From positions 62,001 to 126,000 of the forward strand of contig JAGSHN010000018.1 of the NCBI GenBank assembly GCA_029855935.1: a DNA stretch of 64,000 nucleotides. Direction: 5' to 3'. The DNA is from Candidatus Thorarchaeota archaeon. Lineage in GTDB: Archaea; Asgardarchaeota; Thorarchaeia; Thorarchaeales; Thorarchaeaceae. The translations under genes and the position numbers were made by a program. Of the stretch, positions 42,330 to 50,950 are shown one piece after another. The notes beneath the pieces are model-generated. The model was not told where the DNA came from, searched no databases, and worked only from the letters and a program-made list of their open reading frames with translations. Each line of letters begins with the position of its first letter. The stretch's first letter is position 1.

Positions 42330-43469
42330 TCAGGACGTACTGTCCTGATCAGTCGCCGCCTCGCTTGTCACGTGCCATATTGACGCCATCACCGCGGTGA
42401 CGTGTATGAACGGGTTCTTGGCCTGGGTTATTCGAGTGTCTATCTCCGCTATGCGTCTGATGATCTTGTCCCTGACCTCGGGGTCGAGTGGCCGGTACAT
42501 GATGTCCCTCAGAATGCCCTGCATCACGGCGTGAGGCTCGTACCTTTCAATGGCCAGCAGCTTGCGGACCCGGTCCCGAGACTCCTTGAACGAACCCTCG
42601 ATGACAAGCGACACTGCCTCGTGTATTGCTCTCTGAAGCGGATGCTCGGAGACCTCGTAGACGTGGTCCTCTGTGATGGCGCCGCTCGAGGCGGCGACGT
42701 GGGCCATCTGAAGTATGTCGATTGCCCGACGGAGGTCACCTGCACTCTCCCGGGCAATCACCTCAAGGACACTATCATCCACCGACACGTTCTCGCGTTC
42801 CGCGATGACGCGAAGGCATTTCACAATGTCCTCCTGTGACGCACTTGGAAAGTGAATGATCAAGCAGCGGGACAGTATGGCCGGAATCCAGTTGCTGAGG
42901 GACGGCGTTATGAGGATGAATCTGCAGTCCTCACCGTAGATCTCCATCGTCCTCCTGAGTGCCTGCTGCATGTTGTTGTCCATCGCATCAGCCTCATCGA
43001 GCACGAGTATCTTGACTGTCTCCGTCGCCACCGTCAATGTCGAGGCAAAGAGGCGGATGGCGGTGTGCAGCAGGTCGCTCCGATTGGGGTCGCCAGACTT
43101 TCCACGCGTCCGGAGTGTCATCTTGGCCTCTCTGTAGACAAAGGACATATACTCATCAAGAGGCGTGCGCTCCTCCCTGTCCAGTTTGGCAAGATCGGCC
43201 ACAGAACGCTTGGCCTTTGAGACGGGATAGTAGCGCAGGTCACGGACATTCAGCCACAGGTAGTTCGATTCAAAGTCTGGCCCGAGCAGCGACCGCGCAA
43301 ATACCTCCGCTGCAGCAGTCTTGCCTGTGCCAGAGGGACCCACGAACATCAAGTGAGGGCACGTCCCAGACTCGGCCATCTGTCTCAGCTGCTGGATGGC
43401 CATGTCTTGACCGACAAAGTCCTCCCATTTGCGTGGCCGGTACTTGATGCTCCACAGTGGCGACTCCAT
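42330..43469 (-). CDS. rfcS: Replication factor C small subunit-type ATPase
   Basis: A 379-residue clamp-loader subunit that helps load PCNA onto primed DNA. The RFC box YRPRKWEDFVGQ opens the protein, Walker A is GPSGTGKT (44-51), the DEAD box is VLDEAD (158-161) and the sensor SRC motif is ILSRCLIIHF (200-202). The spacing between Walker A and DEAD is about 107 residues instead of about 60, due to an insertion rich in charged residues (81-150). This may mark a lineage-specific paralogue. ATG 43469 has no strong ribosome binding site and the promoter region holds several AT tracts. Confidence 0.93.
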   Translation of the reverse strand: MESPLWSIKYRPRKWEDFVGQDMAIQQLRQMAESGTCPHLMFVGPSGTGKTAAAEVFARSLLGPDFESNYLWLNVRDLRYYPVSKAKRSVADLAKLDREERTPLDEYMSFVYREAKMTLRTRGKSGDPNRSDLLHTAIRLFASTLTVATETVKILVLDEADAMDNNMQQALRRTMEIYGEDCRFILITPSLSNWIPAILSRCLIIHFPSASQEDIVKCLRVIAERENVSVDDSVLEVIARESAGDLRRAIDILQMAHVAASSGAITEDHVYEVSEHPLQRAIHEAVSLVIEGSFKESRDRVRKLLAIERYEPHAVMQGILRDIMYRPLDPEVRDKIIRRIAEIDTRITQAKNPFIHVTAVMASIWHVTSEAATDQDSTS

Positions 43470-43608
43470 AGGGCAATCCCTGCACTCCTGTCGCTGTACA
43501 GCGCTTATTGCTTTTTGCCAAGACCTGTCAGTAGGCCGAGGGCCTACCTCAGCCCAGACTCACATCTCAACAGCGCGCCCGGTCTCGCTTCCTACGGTAC
43601 TATGACAG

Positions 43609-43617
43609 CATATATAC
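43609..43617 (+). promoter_or_regulatory. TATA box between rfcS and HD gene
   Basis: CATATATAC on the plus strand, 66 bases before GTG 43675 and 130 before TTG 43741. Since the box is nearly symmetric it could also serve rfcS on the minus strand, 140 bases away. Confidence 0.45.
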
Positions 43618-43740
43618 ACCGCTTGACACGGTGTGACCGAAGGCAGATGAGCGTCCTGCTGCCAATCCGCCTCTGTGATTGCGCAGGGACCGAATAGCCA
43701 GCCGGGTCGAGAACCAGCCAACGTGGTGGAGGACAATCCG

Positions 43741-44325
43741 TTGAGTCTCACGGAGGAGCAGGTGACACAGATAGAGAAGTTCGCGTTGAACAAGTACGAC
43801 GAACTCGACACGACACACGGACGCAGACATGCCGAGAGGACTGTCCGCCTAGCAGAGCATATCGCGGCCCACGAGGGTGCAAACGTGATGGTGTGCCGCC
43901 TCGGAGCGCTGCTCCATCAGTATCATCCCGAAGGCGCTCCCGCTGTCGATCGGTTTCTTCGGAGCATAGATGTGCCAGACGAGTTGCGAACCGCTATCAC
44001 CCACTGTGTGGAATGCGTGGAGTTCGAGACGATAGGACGTGCCACTACTCTTGAGGCGCGGGTAGTCTTTGATGCGGACAAACTTCAGACGATAGGTCCC
44101 TTTGGTGTAGTGCGGGAAGTTGCATATCGAGTCTGTGCCGTGGGAAGAGATCTTCAGACAGCGATAGATCAGGCACGTGAGCTTGACAGGAGAAGTCGTG
44201 ATCACCTACAGACACGTACAGCACATGAACTGGCCGAGAGAACTCGCGCTGATACAGAACGAATGTTCGAGCAGATTGTTCAGTGGTGTGACCTGAGCCT
44301 GCTGAACGATGTTGATGTGTTATGA
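43741..44325 (+). CDS. HD-domain protein with altered HD dyad
   Basis: A 194-residue HD superfamily protein related to uncharacterised phosphohydrolases. The first metal His is in DTTHGRRHAERTV, the second block reads LGALLHQYHPEG where the family has HD, and the late Asp is in VVFDADKLQTIGPFGVVRE. The Asp of the HD dyad is Gln, so metal binding and catalysis are probably altered unless the nearby His compensates. TTG 43741 is preferred because GGTGGAGGA lies 7-8 bases upstream. A GTG at 43675 would add 22 residues with no similarity to the family. Confidence 0.75.
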   Translation: MSLTEEQVTQIEKFALNKYDELDTTHGRRHAERTVRLAEHIAAHEGANVMVCRLGALLHQYHPEGAPAVDRFLRSIDVPDELRTAITHCVECVEFETIGRATTLEARVVFDADKLQTIGPFGVVREVAYRVCAVGRDLQTAIDQARELDRRSRDHLQTRTAHELAERTRADTERMFEQIVQWCDLSLLNDVDVL

Positions 44326-44391
44326 CCGTAACGGTCTTAAAGCGAATATCTGAAGCGGCGTGTTCAAATCGATGCCAGGGGCCACGATGTC

Positions 44392-46122
44392 ATGCCACGG
44401 GAACCTCTCGAGTCCGAACTGAAACATATGTTCAGAGAAGACCTCATTGTTGCCTGTCAATACTGGGGGGTCGACCTGAGCACCAGCAAGTCCGGTGACG
44501 AACTGACGCAGCTACTTGCAGAGAAGATGAGGGACAGAGAGGCTCGTGAGAGAATCTTCGCCACGTTCTCCGACAGGGAGTACGACCTGCTCGGAATGCT
44601 GTGCCTCAACGGAGGCGCGATGAGCTACGACGGGCTGAAGCCCTACAGAAAGAAGTACTCCTACGGACAGCTGAACCAGACCGAGAGGGAACTCAGAAAG
44701 AAGGGCATCATAGTCAGACGGATTGTGCAGCGGGTGACGGACCTTGGTCGCGAGGTCGCCGAGTTCAAGATAATTGACTTCTTCCTACCGCATCTCATTC
44801 AGTATTTCAGTCGTAAACCCGAACACGTCTCGCAGCCTCCGAAGAGAATAAGGAACTTTGTCAATGAACGGGACTCGCTGCTTGTCGATATCCTGGTGCT
44901 CGTCTCGCATCTCGCGACCAACCCCGTAAAGATGACGACAACGTGGGAGTTCCCCCGCAGAGAGATTGAACGGATCAAGACCGCTCTCTCAAAGCAGACA
45001 GACGAACGCTTCGAAACCGTCCAGAGAGTTGCGCGCAAGTGCGGCGCATACGTCATCGTTGAGGATGACAAGGCGGTACCGGGCCGCATCGACAGGCTCT
45101 TTGATGGCGACCAGGCCGAGGTGTCAAAGCGCATACTCCTCGCAGCGCTGGGCCGCACCAGGGCAATCTGGGCAACTCCCGACCAGCCGACCGAGTTCAC
45201 ATTGAACCTTGCCATATGCAGGCTGCGAGAGAGCAGCGAGGGCGATTGGATAACGATAGAGGAGATGAAGCAGTGGATTCGGAGCGAGCTCTTTATCGAG
45301 AAGGAGCCACTGAAGTGGATCCAGGTCGATGAGAATAGAGTGGCAATTGCGCTTGAGATTCCAATCCTGCTCGGCCTTCTTGAGGCCGCGTACAAGGGCC
45401 GGAAGCTTGTCGCTGTTGCACTGACACAGGTCGGTGCGGCTGTTGTGATGAATCGCCGTCTTCCAGAGAACGAGAGCAGAGAGACCTTCTTCGTGCAGCC
45501 GAACTTCGAGATAACGTGTTTCACTCCAGAGATGAACTACGCGGACCTGTATAGGCTGATGCTGTTCACGGAGCCCGTCAAGATTGACGTTGTGTCGACG
45601 TTTCGAATCACCGACCGGTCGGTATTCAAGGCCGTGGAGCTCGGTATGAGAGAGAAGGACATAGTGGAGTTCCTTGAGTCGAAGAGCAGCAAGCCAGTGC
45701 CGAAGAATGTGGCGAGGTCAATCCGTGACTGGATTGGACGGATGACCTTCGTCAAGATATCGACTGTGACGCTGCTGGAGACAGAGACGGAGAGGGACCT
45801 TGAGGGATTGCTGCTCATCAGAGGTCTTGAGGATCATGTTGTGAGACGAGTGGGACCGACCGCTGTCATTGTGAGTGGCGATGTCGAGGAGCTGGTCGAC
45901 CTGCTCAGGGACAACAAGTGCCACGTAACACGTCCCGGGGAAACCACGTCTCCTCTGGAGGCCTCACACGGGACTGCCATTGCTGAGCAGGTGTTGCTGT
46001 ACGAGCAGGCCGCGGCTGACGATGTCCCCGAGGACTGCATGGGATGTCCAGCTATCCAATCGTGCACGCGTGTGCTGAGACGTAAAGTGGAGAAGAAGAG
46101 GCGACGCAGGGTTGGTGCGTAG
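44392..46122 (+). CDS. XPB N-terminal-like domain protein, possible p52/Tfb2 analogue
   Basis: A 576-residue protein. Residues 1-135 are winged-helix-like, with YDLLGMLCLNGGAMSYDGLK and GIIVRRIVQRVTDLG. Residues about 366-452 (FVQPNFEITCFTPEMN, then VVSTFRITDRSVFKAVELGM and KDIVEFLESKSSKPVPKNVA) match the Helicase_C_3/XPB N-terminal domain and align well with XPB 15-95 in this same window. The eukaryotic TFIIH subunit p52/Tfb2 contains the same domain and pairs with XPB. No helicase motifs are present. A C-terminal cluster CMGCPAIQSC could bind an iron-sulfur cluster or zinc. Coupled to the next gene by overlap. Confidence 0.7.
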   Translation: MPREPLESELKHMFREDLIVACQYWGVDLSTSKSGDELTQLLAEKMRDREARERIFATFSDREYDLLGMLCLNGGAMSYDGLKPYRKKYSYGQLNQTERELRKKGIIVRRIVQRVTDLGREVAEFKIIDFFLPHLIQYFSRKPEHVSQPPKRIRNFVNERDSLLVDILVLVSHLATNPVKMTTTWEFPRREIERIKTALSKQTDERFETVQRVARKCGAYVIVEDDKAVPGRIDRLFDGDQAEVSKRILLAALGRTRAIWATPDQPTEFTLNLAICRLRESSEGDWITIEEMKQWIRSELFIEKEPLKWIQVDENRVAIALEIPILLGLLEAAYKGRKLVAVALTQVGAAVVMNRRLPENESRETFFVQPNFEITCFTPEMNYADLYRLMLFTEPVKIDVVSTFRITDRSVFKAVELGMREKDIVEFLESKSSKPVPKNVARSIRDWIGRMTFVKISTVTLLETETERDLEGLLLIRGLEDHVVRRVGPTAVIVSGDVEELVDLLRDNKCHVTRPGETTSPLEASHGTAIAEQVLLYEQAAADDVPEDCMGCPAIQSCTRVLRRKVEKKRRRRVGA

Positions 46123-47158
46123 ACTGTTGCCCGAGGAACTCGTGGGCTCTTTCTTCGGTGTCGGGAGCCTCAGTGTGAACGATCCCGAGAAGCCGCTCGA
46201 GTACGTTTCGACAATGAGACTGCCTTACTGGTACCAACTTCCAGCCCTTCCCGAGGAGGACATGGTGCGACAGTTTGCGTACGTCATAGACGGATTCGAG
46301 GATGAGGAGTTGTTCACACTCGACATTGACGTTCACACGTTTCAGGAGGTCCTCACCGATGACACTCCCATCGAGATTGATGCGGACCACGCCCACGGCC
46401 TCTATCTGATGAGAGACCTCGGAAGACGCTTCGAGTTCTTCAAGACACAGCAGACCGCGCCTGCGACAATGTGCTTCACGATTCGCGACCCGGACGGACA
46501 CCAGCTCATCTCAAAGAGTATGGTCCGGTTCTTTGCATCGCTGATGCGCAGGATCGCAGTCTGGCAGTACCAGTTCCTGAAGAACTTCTGCGACACGATC
46601 ATTCTGTGTCAGGACGACCCGGCACTGGGCTTTGTCATCCAGATGATTCGACGTGGTGAGGTCAGTGCAATGGACCCCAGATGGATAGTCCGAGAGACCG
46701 ACTCGGTCTACCCAAGTGAGATCATCCCCTCGTACCACTACTGCGAGGACTGGCGAACGCTCTACGAGGGCGAAAAGCATCTCCTGTGGGATGGTAGTCC
46801 CAAGATTGTTCACATTGACCTTGTCGCATATCCGCCTGACCCAGACGAAAAGGGAGCGGAGGCTGGTGAGAAGATCAACAGGTTCATTGAGCGCGGCGGC
46901 GCAATCGCCCTTGGTGTCCTTCCGAATGTGGACGATGGCTACAAGTCCTCGGTGCTGGAGACACTAAGGGAACGCCTCACGGCAACGCTGTCACGCTTCG
47001 TAGAGTGCGGTGTCGACAAGGATCTCCTTGCCGAGAACGCACTGATATCAACACAGTGCGGACTGTCACGGGCCTCTCCCCGGCTCGCCGAGGAGATTCA
47101 CAGGACTAGCCAGAGGTTTCCCGAGGTGTTGAGAGACTGCGTCAGACAAACTACTTAA
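46112..47158 (+). CDS. Cobalamin-independent methionine synthase-like protein
   Basis: A 348-residue protein of the UROD/MetE-like superfamily (archaeal MetE C-terminal-like), TIM barrels that bind zinc and a methyl-acceptor or donor. The C-terminal motif ENALISTQCGLSRASPRLAE has the Cys and surrounding pattern of the zinc-binding strand (family: spdCGL). IVHIDLVAYPPDPDEKG and FIERGGAIALGVLPNVDDG are other superfamily motifs. The N-terminal MetE domain is absent. GTG 46112 overlaps the stop of the preceding gene, indicating translational coupling. Substrates cannot be assigned; the linkage to the p52-like gene looks incidental. Confidence 0.75.
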   Translation: MVRRLLPEELVGSFFGVGSLSVNDPEKPLEYVSTMRLPYWYQLPALPEEDMVRQFAYVIDGFEDEELFTLDIDVHTFQEVLTDDTPIEIDADHAHGLYLMRDLGRRFEFFKTQQTAPATMCFTIRDPDGHQLISKSMVRFFASLMRRIAVWQYQFLKNFCDTIILCQDDPALGFVIQMIRRGEVSAMDPRWIVRETDSVYPSEIIPSYHYCEDWRTLYEGEKHLLWDGSPKIVHIDLVAYPPDPDEKGAEAGEKINRFIERGGAIALGVLPNVDDGYKSSVLETLRERLTATLSRFVECGVDKDLLAENALISTQCGLSRASPRLAEEIHRTSQRFPEVLRDCVRQTT

Positions 47159-47210
47159 GCACGAGGCCACCGCTTGCCGCTTCGAAACTACGACAAGAAC
47201 GAAGGTGTGT

Positions 47211-48056
47211 ATGTCAATGGTGGAGTCGAAAGAGCCCGGCCCGATAATGAAGTTCATCCAAGACTACAGGATGAAGATGCTTATACCTGAACTCCTCGTC
47301 GTCTTCGGTGTCTGGTATATGGCGCCAGAGTCGATTCAGTGGGGGCCGCAGGGTAACGTCTACTCATTCCTCGGACCACTGATGTACATCTGTCAACCAA
47401 TATACTTCGTTCCAAGCGGGATTCTACTTCTGGTCACTGCCATATTGCTGCACGGAATCTATCCACTGGACAACTATCACGAGGGCAAGATCCCAGAGGT
47501 GCCTCGCGGTGCAGTCCTGATGATCATAATCTCATTCGCACTGCTTCCTGTTCTTGTCGCATTCCAGATGGCAGGCTATTTCATGACGGAGGCTACGGAG
47601 TACATCCGGCGCGATCCCTTCTGGGAGAGAATTGAGAGCGTCGGAGACCTGCTCTTTTATGCAGGGCCTATGTTCTTTGTCGGAATGCAGTGGTGGCTTC
47701 TGATACCCGTCTTCTTCCTCTCCGAGGGCGTCGACGGCATCCACAAGATTGCTCATCACGAGACCTCGAACGCGAAGATCACGGCACTCTTCTACTTCCT
47801 CTGGCCGATATCAATACCGTTCTTCTTCAACCCTGTTGAGATTCTTGCGATGGCTGCACTGTCCATCCCGGCCTTCGCGTTCTACACGTACATCCGACCA
47901 TACTACACCTACGTCACGGCAGTGCATACGCTGACCTTCGCACTGCTGGTCCTCGTCTGCATACCCCTCGCACCGTACCTCCCACTGCTCAACGTCTGGT
48001 TCCCCGGCAGCATACCCTATCACACGCCACCCAAGATGTGGAGCCTGTTTGGATAG
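47211..48056 (+). CDS. Seven-helix membrane protein, unknown
   Basis: A 281-residue protein with about seven hydrophobic helices (for example ELLVVFGVWYMAP, GILLLVTAILLHGI, AVLMIIISFALLPVLVAFQM and TFALLVLVCIPLAPYLP). The N-terminal 30 residues are hydrophilic and basic, with YRMKMLIPELLVVFG. The soluble loops are short. AAGGTG lies 12 bases before ATG 47211 (a second ATG at 47217 is equally possible). A TATA-like CTACTTAAGC at 47151 would drive it. No family recognised. Confidence 0.7.
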   Translation: MSMVESKEPGPIMKFIQDYRMKMLIPELLVVFGVWYMAPESIQWGPQGNVYSFLGPLMYICQPIYFVPSGILLLVTAILLHGIYPLDNYHEGKIPEVPRGAVLMIIISFALLPVLVAFQMAGYFMTEATEYIRRDPFWERIESVGDLLFYAGPMFFVGMQWWLLIPVFFLSEGVDGIHKIAHHETSNAKITALFYFLWPISIPFFFNPVEILAMAALSIPAFAFYTYIRPYYTYVTAVHTLTFALLVLVCIPLAPYLPLLNVWFPGSIPYHTPPKMWSLFG

Positions 48057-48133
48057 AATGAATCGCTGACGGCGAGGACGAGCCACCGTGCGGTCCTCAC
48101 CCCCGCTCGATCCCGTGCCAGTGGCAGGAGGGA

Positions 48134-48448
48134 CTATCCTGAAGCGCCGGCGTACGTGGGCTTTCGTGTTGCGACTGTCTCGTCCTCTTCCCTGAGCTTG
48201 TGCTGAAACGGACGGCCCTGTCCGTAGATGGCAGGGTCGGCATCATGGGTCTTCATCATGATGATGACGAAACCAATGGCCTGAACGATGACCGATGCGA
48301 GGGATATCACAAAGACCTCCGGAAAATAGGGATGATTGAATACCTGATACAGCCACACAGTGGGATACACAATAGCCTGTATCACGATGCCCGCCAGCAA
48401 CATCAAGACCCACTTGTTAGTCCAGTTAGACCAAGCCATCTCCATCAT
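48134..48448 (-). CDS. Small two-helix membrane protein
   Basis: A 104-residue protein with two membrane helices (WVLMLLAGIVIQAIVYPTVW and FVISLASVIVQAIGFVIIMM) and a charged C-terminal tail (GRPFQHKLREEDETVATRKP). It is in the opposite orientation to the 47211 gene, with stops 77 bases apart. No motif is recognised. It is probably a small membrane subunit. Confidence 0.65.
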   Translation of the reverse strand: MMEMAWSNWTNKWVLMLLAGIVIQAIVYPTVWLYQVFNHPYFPEVFVISLASVIVQAIGFVIIMMKTHDADPAIYGQGRPFQHKLREEDETVATRKPTYAGASG

Positions 48449-48562
48449 CCTGTTGTCTTCTTACTGATCTGTGACGCAATGGAGCATCCAATTAAAGATG
48501 CCTGTGACATAGTCCAGTCCGCTCTCCAGAAAGCGCTAATCCCTCGACGGTACTGCGGTTGG

Positions 48563-49510
48563 CTAGCGCAGGGAGAGCAACACGCGGGCCAGTGCTCTGC
48601 CCAGCTTTCTAAAGTCAGAGTCGGAGATGTGAGGCACAGACCTCGTATGTGATGGAATGTCAAAACGGGCGACCACGATTGTCACATTGCCATCCATTGA
48701 GTACTCGAAGAGTGCTGGATACCTCGCTCGAATCCTCGCATGCACCTTGTGCTCCTCGACTACGGGGCCCTTGTAGTAGCTCGCGACGAGATACGGATAG
48801 ACGATTGATGATACCGACACCTGCACCTTGATCTGCAGTTCATCTGGCATGCCCTTCACACCAATCGCGGGCTCGGCATCGGCGATTGCAAGCGCACCAT
48901 CCCGCTCTGCAAGCTTGACCTTGTACTTCACATCCAAATCAGGAACGTCTGCCAGTGCCTCCACGTACCCGAGAACGTAGCCTGTTGGGGGCTCCGTGAT
49001 GTAGGGGTGAGGATCCACCTTCGCCCACTTGTAGCCGATGGAGTAGCCAAGTATCGCCACCACTAGGTTGAGAATGATAGTCACAGCTGTGATGACCTGA
49101 GGACCGTACGTAGTCAACAGCTCCTCTCCAAGCATGAATATGAGGAACATCACGAGAAGCTGACTGACAAGGGCAAGGCATAGGGCGGTGACGCAGGCAC
49201 AGCTGACATCGGATGAGATGAGATGACCGTAGGCGTCCATATGCTTCTTGACCATCTCCCGGTATTCCTGGGGTGTGACTCTCACAGTCCGGACGTGCCA
49301 CTCTCCAGGGAGGTAGTCAATGGCCCGTTTCGATGCCCAGCCAAGGATGAGTGCCAGTAGGAGAAGCAGTAATGTCGCTATGTCCAAGACGTAGAAGGGT
49401 AGGAACGTAGAGAACCCGAGAGTGATGCTTAGGAACACGAGAACTGCGGCGGAAACAAGAGTGACCCTGCGCGATCTCGAGTAGTCCACAATGCCTGCAT
49501 CCTTGCTCAT
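48563..49510 (-). CDS. Four-helix membrane protein, paralogue family 1
   Basis: A 315-residue protein starting at ATG 49510 (MSKDAGIVDYSRSRRVTLVS). It has two N-terminal helices, a soluble stretch WHVRTVRVTPQEYREMVKKH, two more helices (about 115-175) and a C-terminal soluble domain of beta character. The same architecture, with W-x(3)-R-x(2)-(S/T)P-x-EYExMV, occurs in the proteins at 57918 and 58868, so all three are paralogues. Its promoter and 5' end are duplicated at 57739-57850. GAGAGG overlaps the start. TTGATATGTAAAC upstream is TATA-like. Function unknown. Confidence 0.7.
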   Translation of the reverse strand: MSKDAGIVDYSRSRRVTLVSAAVLVFLSITLGFSTFLPFYVLDIATLLLLLLALILGWASKRAIDYLPGEWHVRTVRVTPQEYREMVKKHMDAYGHLISSDVSCACVTALCLALVSQLLVMFLIFMLGEELLTTYGPQVITAVTIILNLVVAILGYSIGYKWAKVDPHPYITEPPTGYVLGYVEALADVPDLDVKYKVKLAERDGALAIADAEPAIGVKGMPDELQIKVQVSVSSIVYPYLVASYYKGPVVEEHKVHARIRARYPALFEYSMDGNVTIVVARFDIPSHTRSVPHISDSDFRKLGRALARVLLSLR

Positions 49511-49969
49511 CCTCTCACTCGCCCAAGATACTGTGAGCGTCTCAGCCAGATGTTTACATATCAAGTTTGCGAGATACAGCGCTAGGTGCATAGACGCTCC
49601 GGGCCAGACAACAGCGTTTGGTTATTCAAGCAGTCGTATCGCCGACACTCGGTTCTCTTGTAGTTGGGGTTCTATGCTGGGTCATTCAGAGTGGGAGTCG
49701 GCGTGAGCGCAGGCTAGTGGTTGCGCTTGTGGTACACCAAGTCTTGGCCATTGTTCCCACCGACATCCCAACGCTATAGACGCGTAGTATGTAATACTGT
49801 ACTGATAGGGTATACTCTCGATACCGTGATGATTGCAGCCGATGCCACAGGAACAGCCGCAATCCAGGGTTCTACCGTAGAAACATAGTCAGCATTCCCT
49901 TGCTCCACTGTCGTCATCTCGATGGACCCAACCTATCAAGTACAGCGCCAATGTTCTCTTCGTGATCTC
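49511..49969. other. Gap with duplicated promoter and HG/AC tail relic
   Basis: Contains the promoter of the 49510 gene (49511-49610, copied at 57745-57850), a 53-codon plus-strand frame at 49618-49779 starting with TTG (RLVIQAVVSPTLGSLVVGVL) of uncertain reality, and the relic at 49781-49950. Confidence 0.5.
49781..49950 (-). pseudogene. Relic of HG/AC protein C-terminus, copy E
   Basis: Translation on the minus strand gives YVSTVEPWIAAVPVASAAII, which aligns with the C-terminal end of copy A (CTVSIAQPWIRAAFAASAAI). Upstream, ALYLIG echoes AAYLFG of copy A. No start and no HG/AC core are present, so only the last membrane helices survive. It sits at the far end of the second locus copy. Confidence 0.6.
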
Positions 49970-50698
49970 TCATAGTCTTCTCAATCGCTGGTCCACCAAC
50001 TCGAGAACGAATGCTCTCTCTTTGACCAAGCGATAGAATCGGATCTTCTTTCTCGCCTCTCTCTCAGTCCAATAGCGTAGTGCCAACCATCCCGCAGCAC
50101 TGACTAGCATATAGCCCGCGGCGGGCAATACCACAAACATGTTCAGCAAGGGACCCCACGCATATGAGGGAGGAAACAGGTAGGAGAGCGCTGTGTAGAG
50201 TGGTTGTGTGGTCATCCCCAACATTGGCGCAAGAATAGATGCGGCCTGCCTGGGACTGAGAACACATCTTCCTCTCACCGATAGCTCGGAGAGAAAGGAA
50301 CGATAGGAATTCGTGAGCACCAGGCCCAGTATCCCGCCAAGAACCACTAGGAGAAAGAGAACAGGTTTTACCAGATCTCTCCCTATGAGAGCGACCAACG
50401 TCTCATCCATCTCGTTCGGAACTATTAGCACGTAGCGGGACAGCAGGAAGGGAAGTGAGATGATAAACACAACCAGAGCCCCAAACAGAAAGAACCAATC
50501 TATTGAGAGCCAGACGCTCAGATCCACCCAGTCCTTCCTTCTCCTGATAAGACCTGATAAGGTGATTAACGGAGCCATTCCAAATCTCACCCTATTGAGT
50601 ATCTCAGTCTCATCGTACGTAGCGGCCGTCGCCTCCCACAGGTATGACAAGACCCACTGCGCCATCGCCGCATACATAGAGGCAGAACATCTCTCCAA
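49970..50698 (-). CDS. Membrane protein of the second locus copy
   Basis: A 242-residue protein with about five membrane helices (WFFLFGALVVFIISLPFLLS, PVLFLLVVLGGILGLVLTNS, LLNMFVVLPAAGYMLVSAAG and others) and a basic C-terminal tail (RKKIRFYRLVKERAFVLELV). The N-terminal 50 residues look amphipathic. It is not clearly homologous to the 34150 or 36079 proteins, although it occupies a similar position next to an HG/AC tail relic. Function unknown. Confidence 0.6.
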   Translation of the reverse strand: MERCSASMYAAMAQWVLSYLWEATAATYDETEILNRVRFGMAPLITLSGLIRRRKDWVDLSVWLSIDWFFLFGALVVFIISLPFLLSRYVLIVPNEMDETLVALIGRDLVKPVLFLLVVLGGILGLVLTNSYRSFLSELSVRGRCVLSPRQAASILAPMLGMTTQPLYTALSYLFPPSYAWGPLLNMFVVLPAAGYMLVSAAGWLALRYWTEREARKKIRFYRLVKERAFVLELVDQRLRRL

Positions 50699-50950
50699 TC
50701 TTCACATACGTTTCAGAGGATGAAATATCTTTGTAGAAGACCCAACCACCACACTTCTGCTCTTTTGGGTGGTGATTGGAATGCGTTCTTTAGAGAATGG
50801 GAGAAGACGGTCAACAACTGGGAACTACTCGGGGATGAGGTCGCACCTGTCACCCGGGTGGTCAGCAGCACAAGGCCACCAAATGTGGACCTACCAGCTT
50901 GACACTGTGGTACTTCGATATGGATAAATTCGACAACGAGGAACTATGAG

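Noticed and set aside
44330-44390. GTTCAAATC looking like a tRNA T-loop
   Set aside because: No acceptor or anticodon stem can be formed around it and no D-arm is present.
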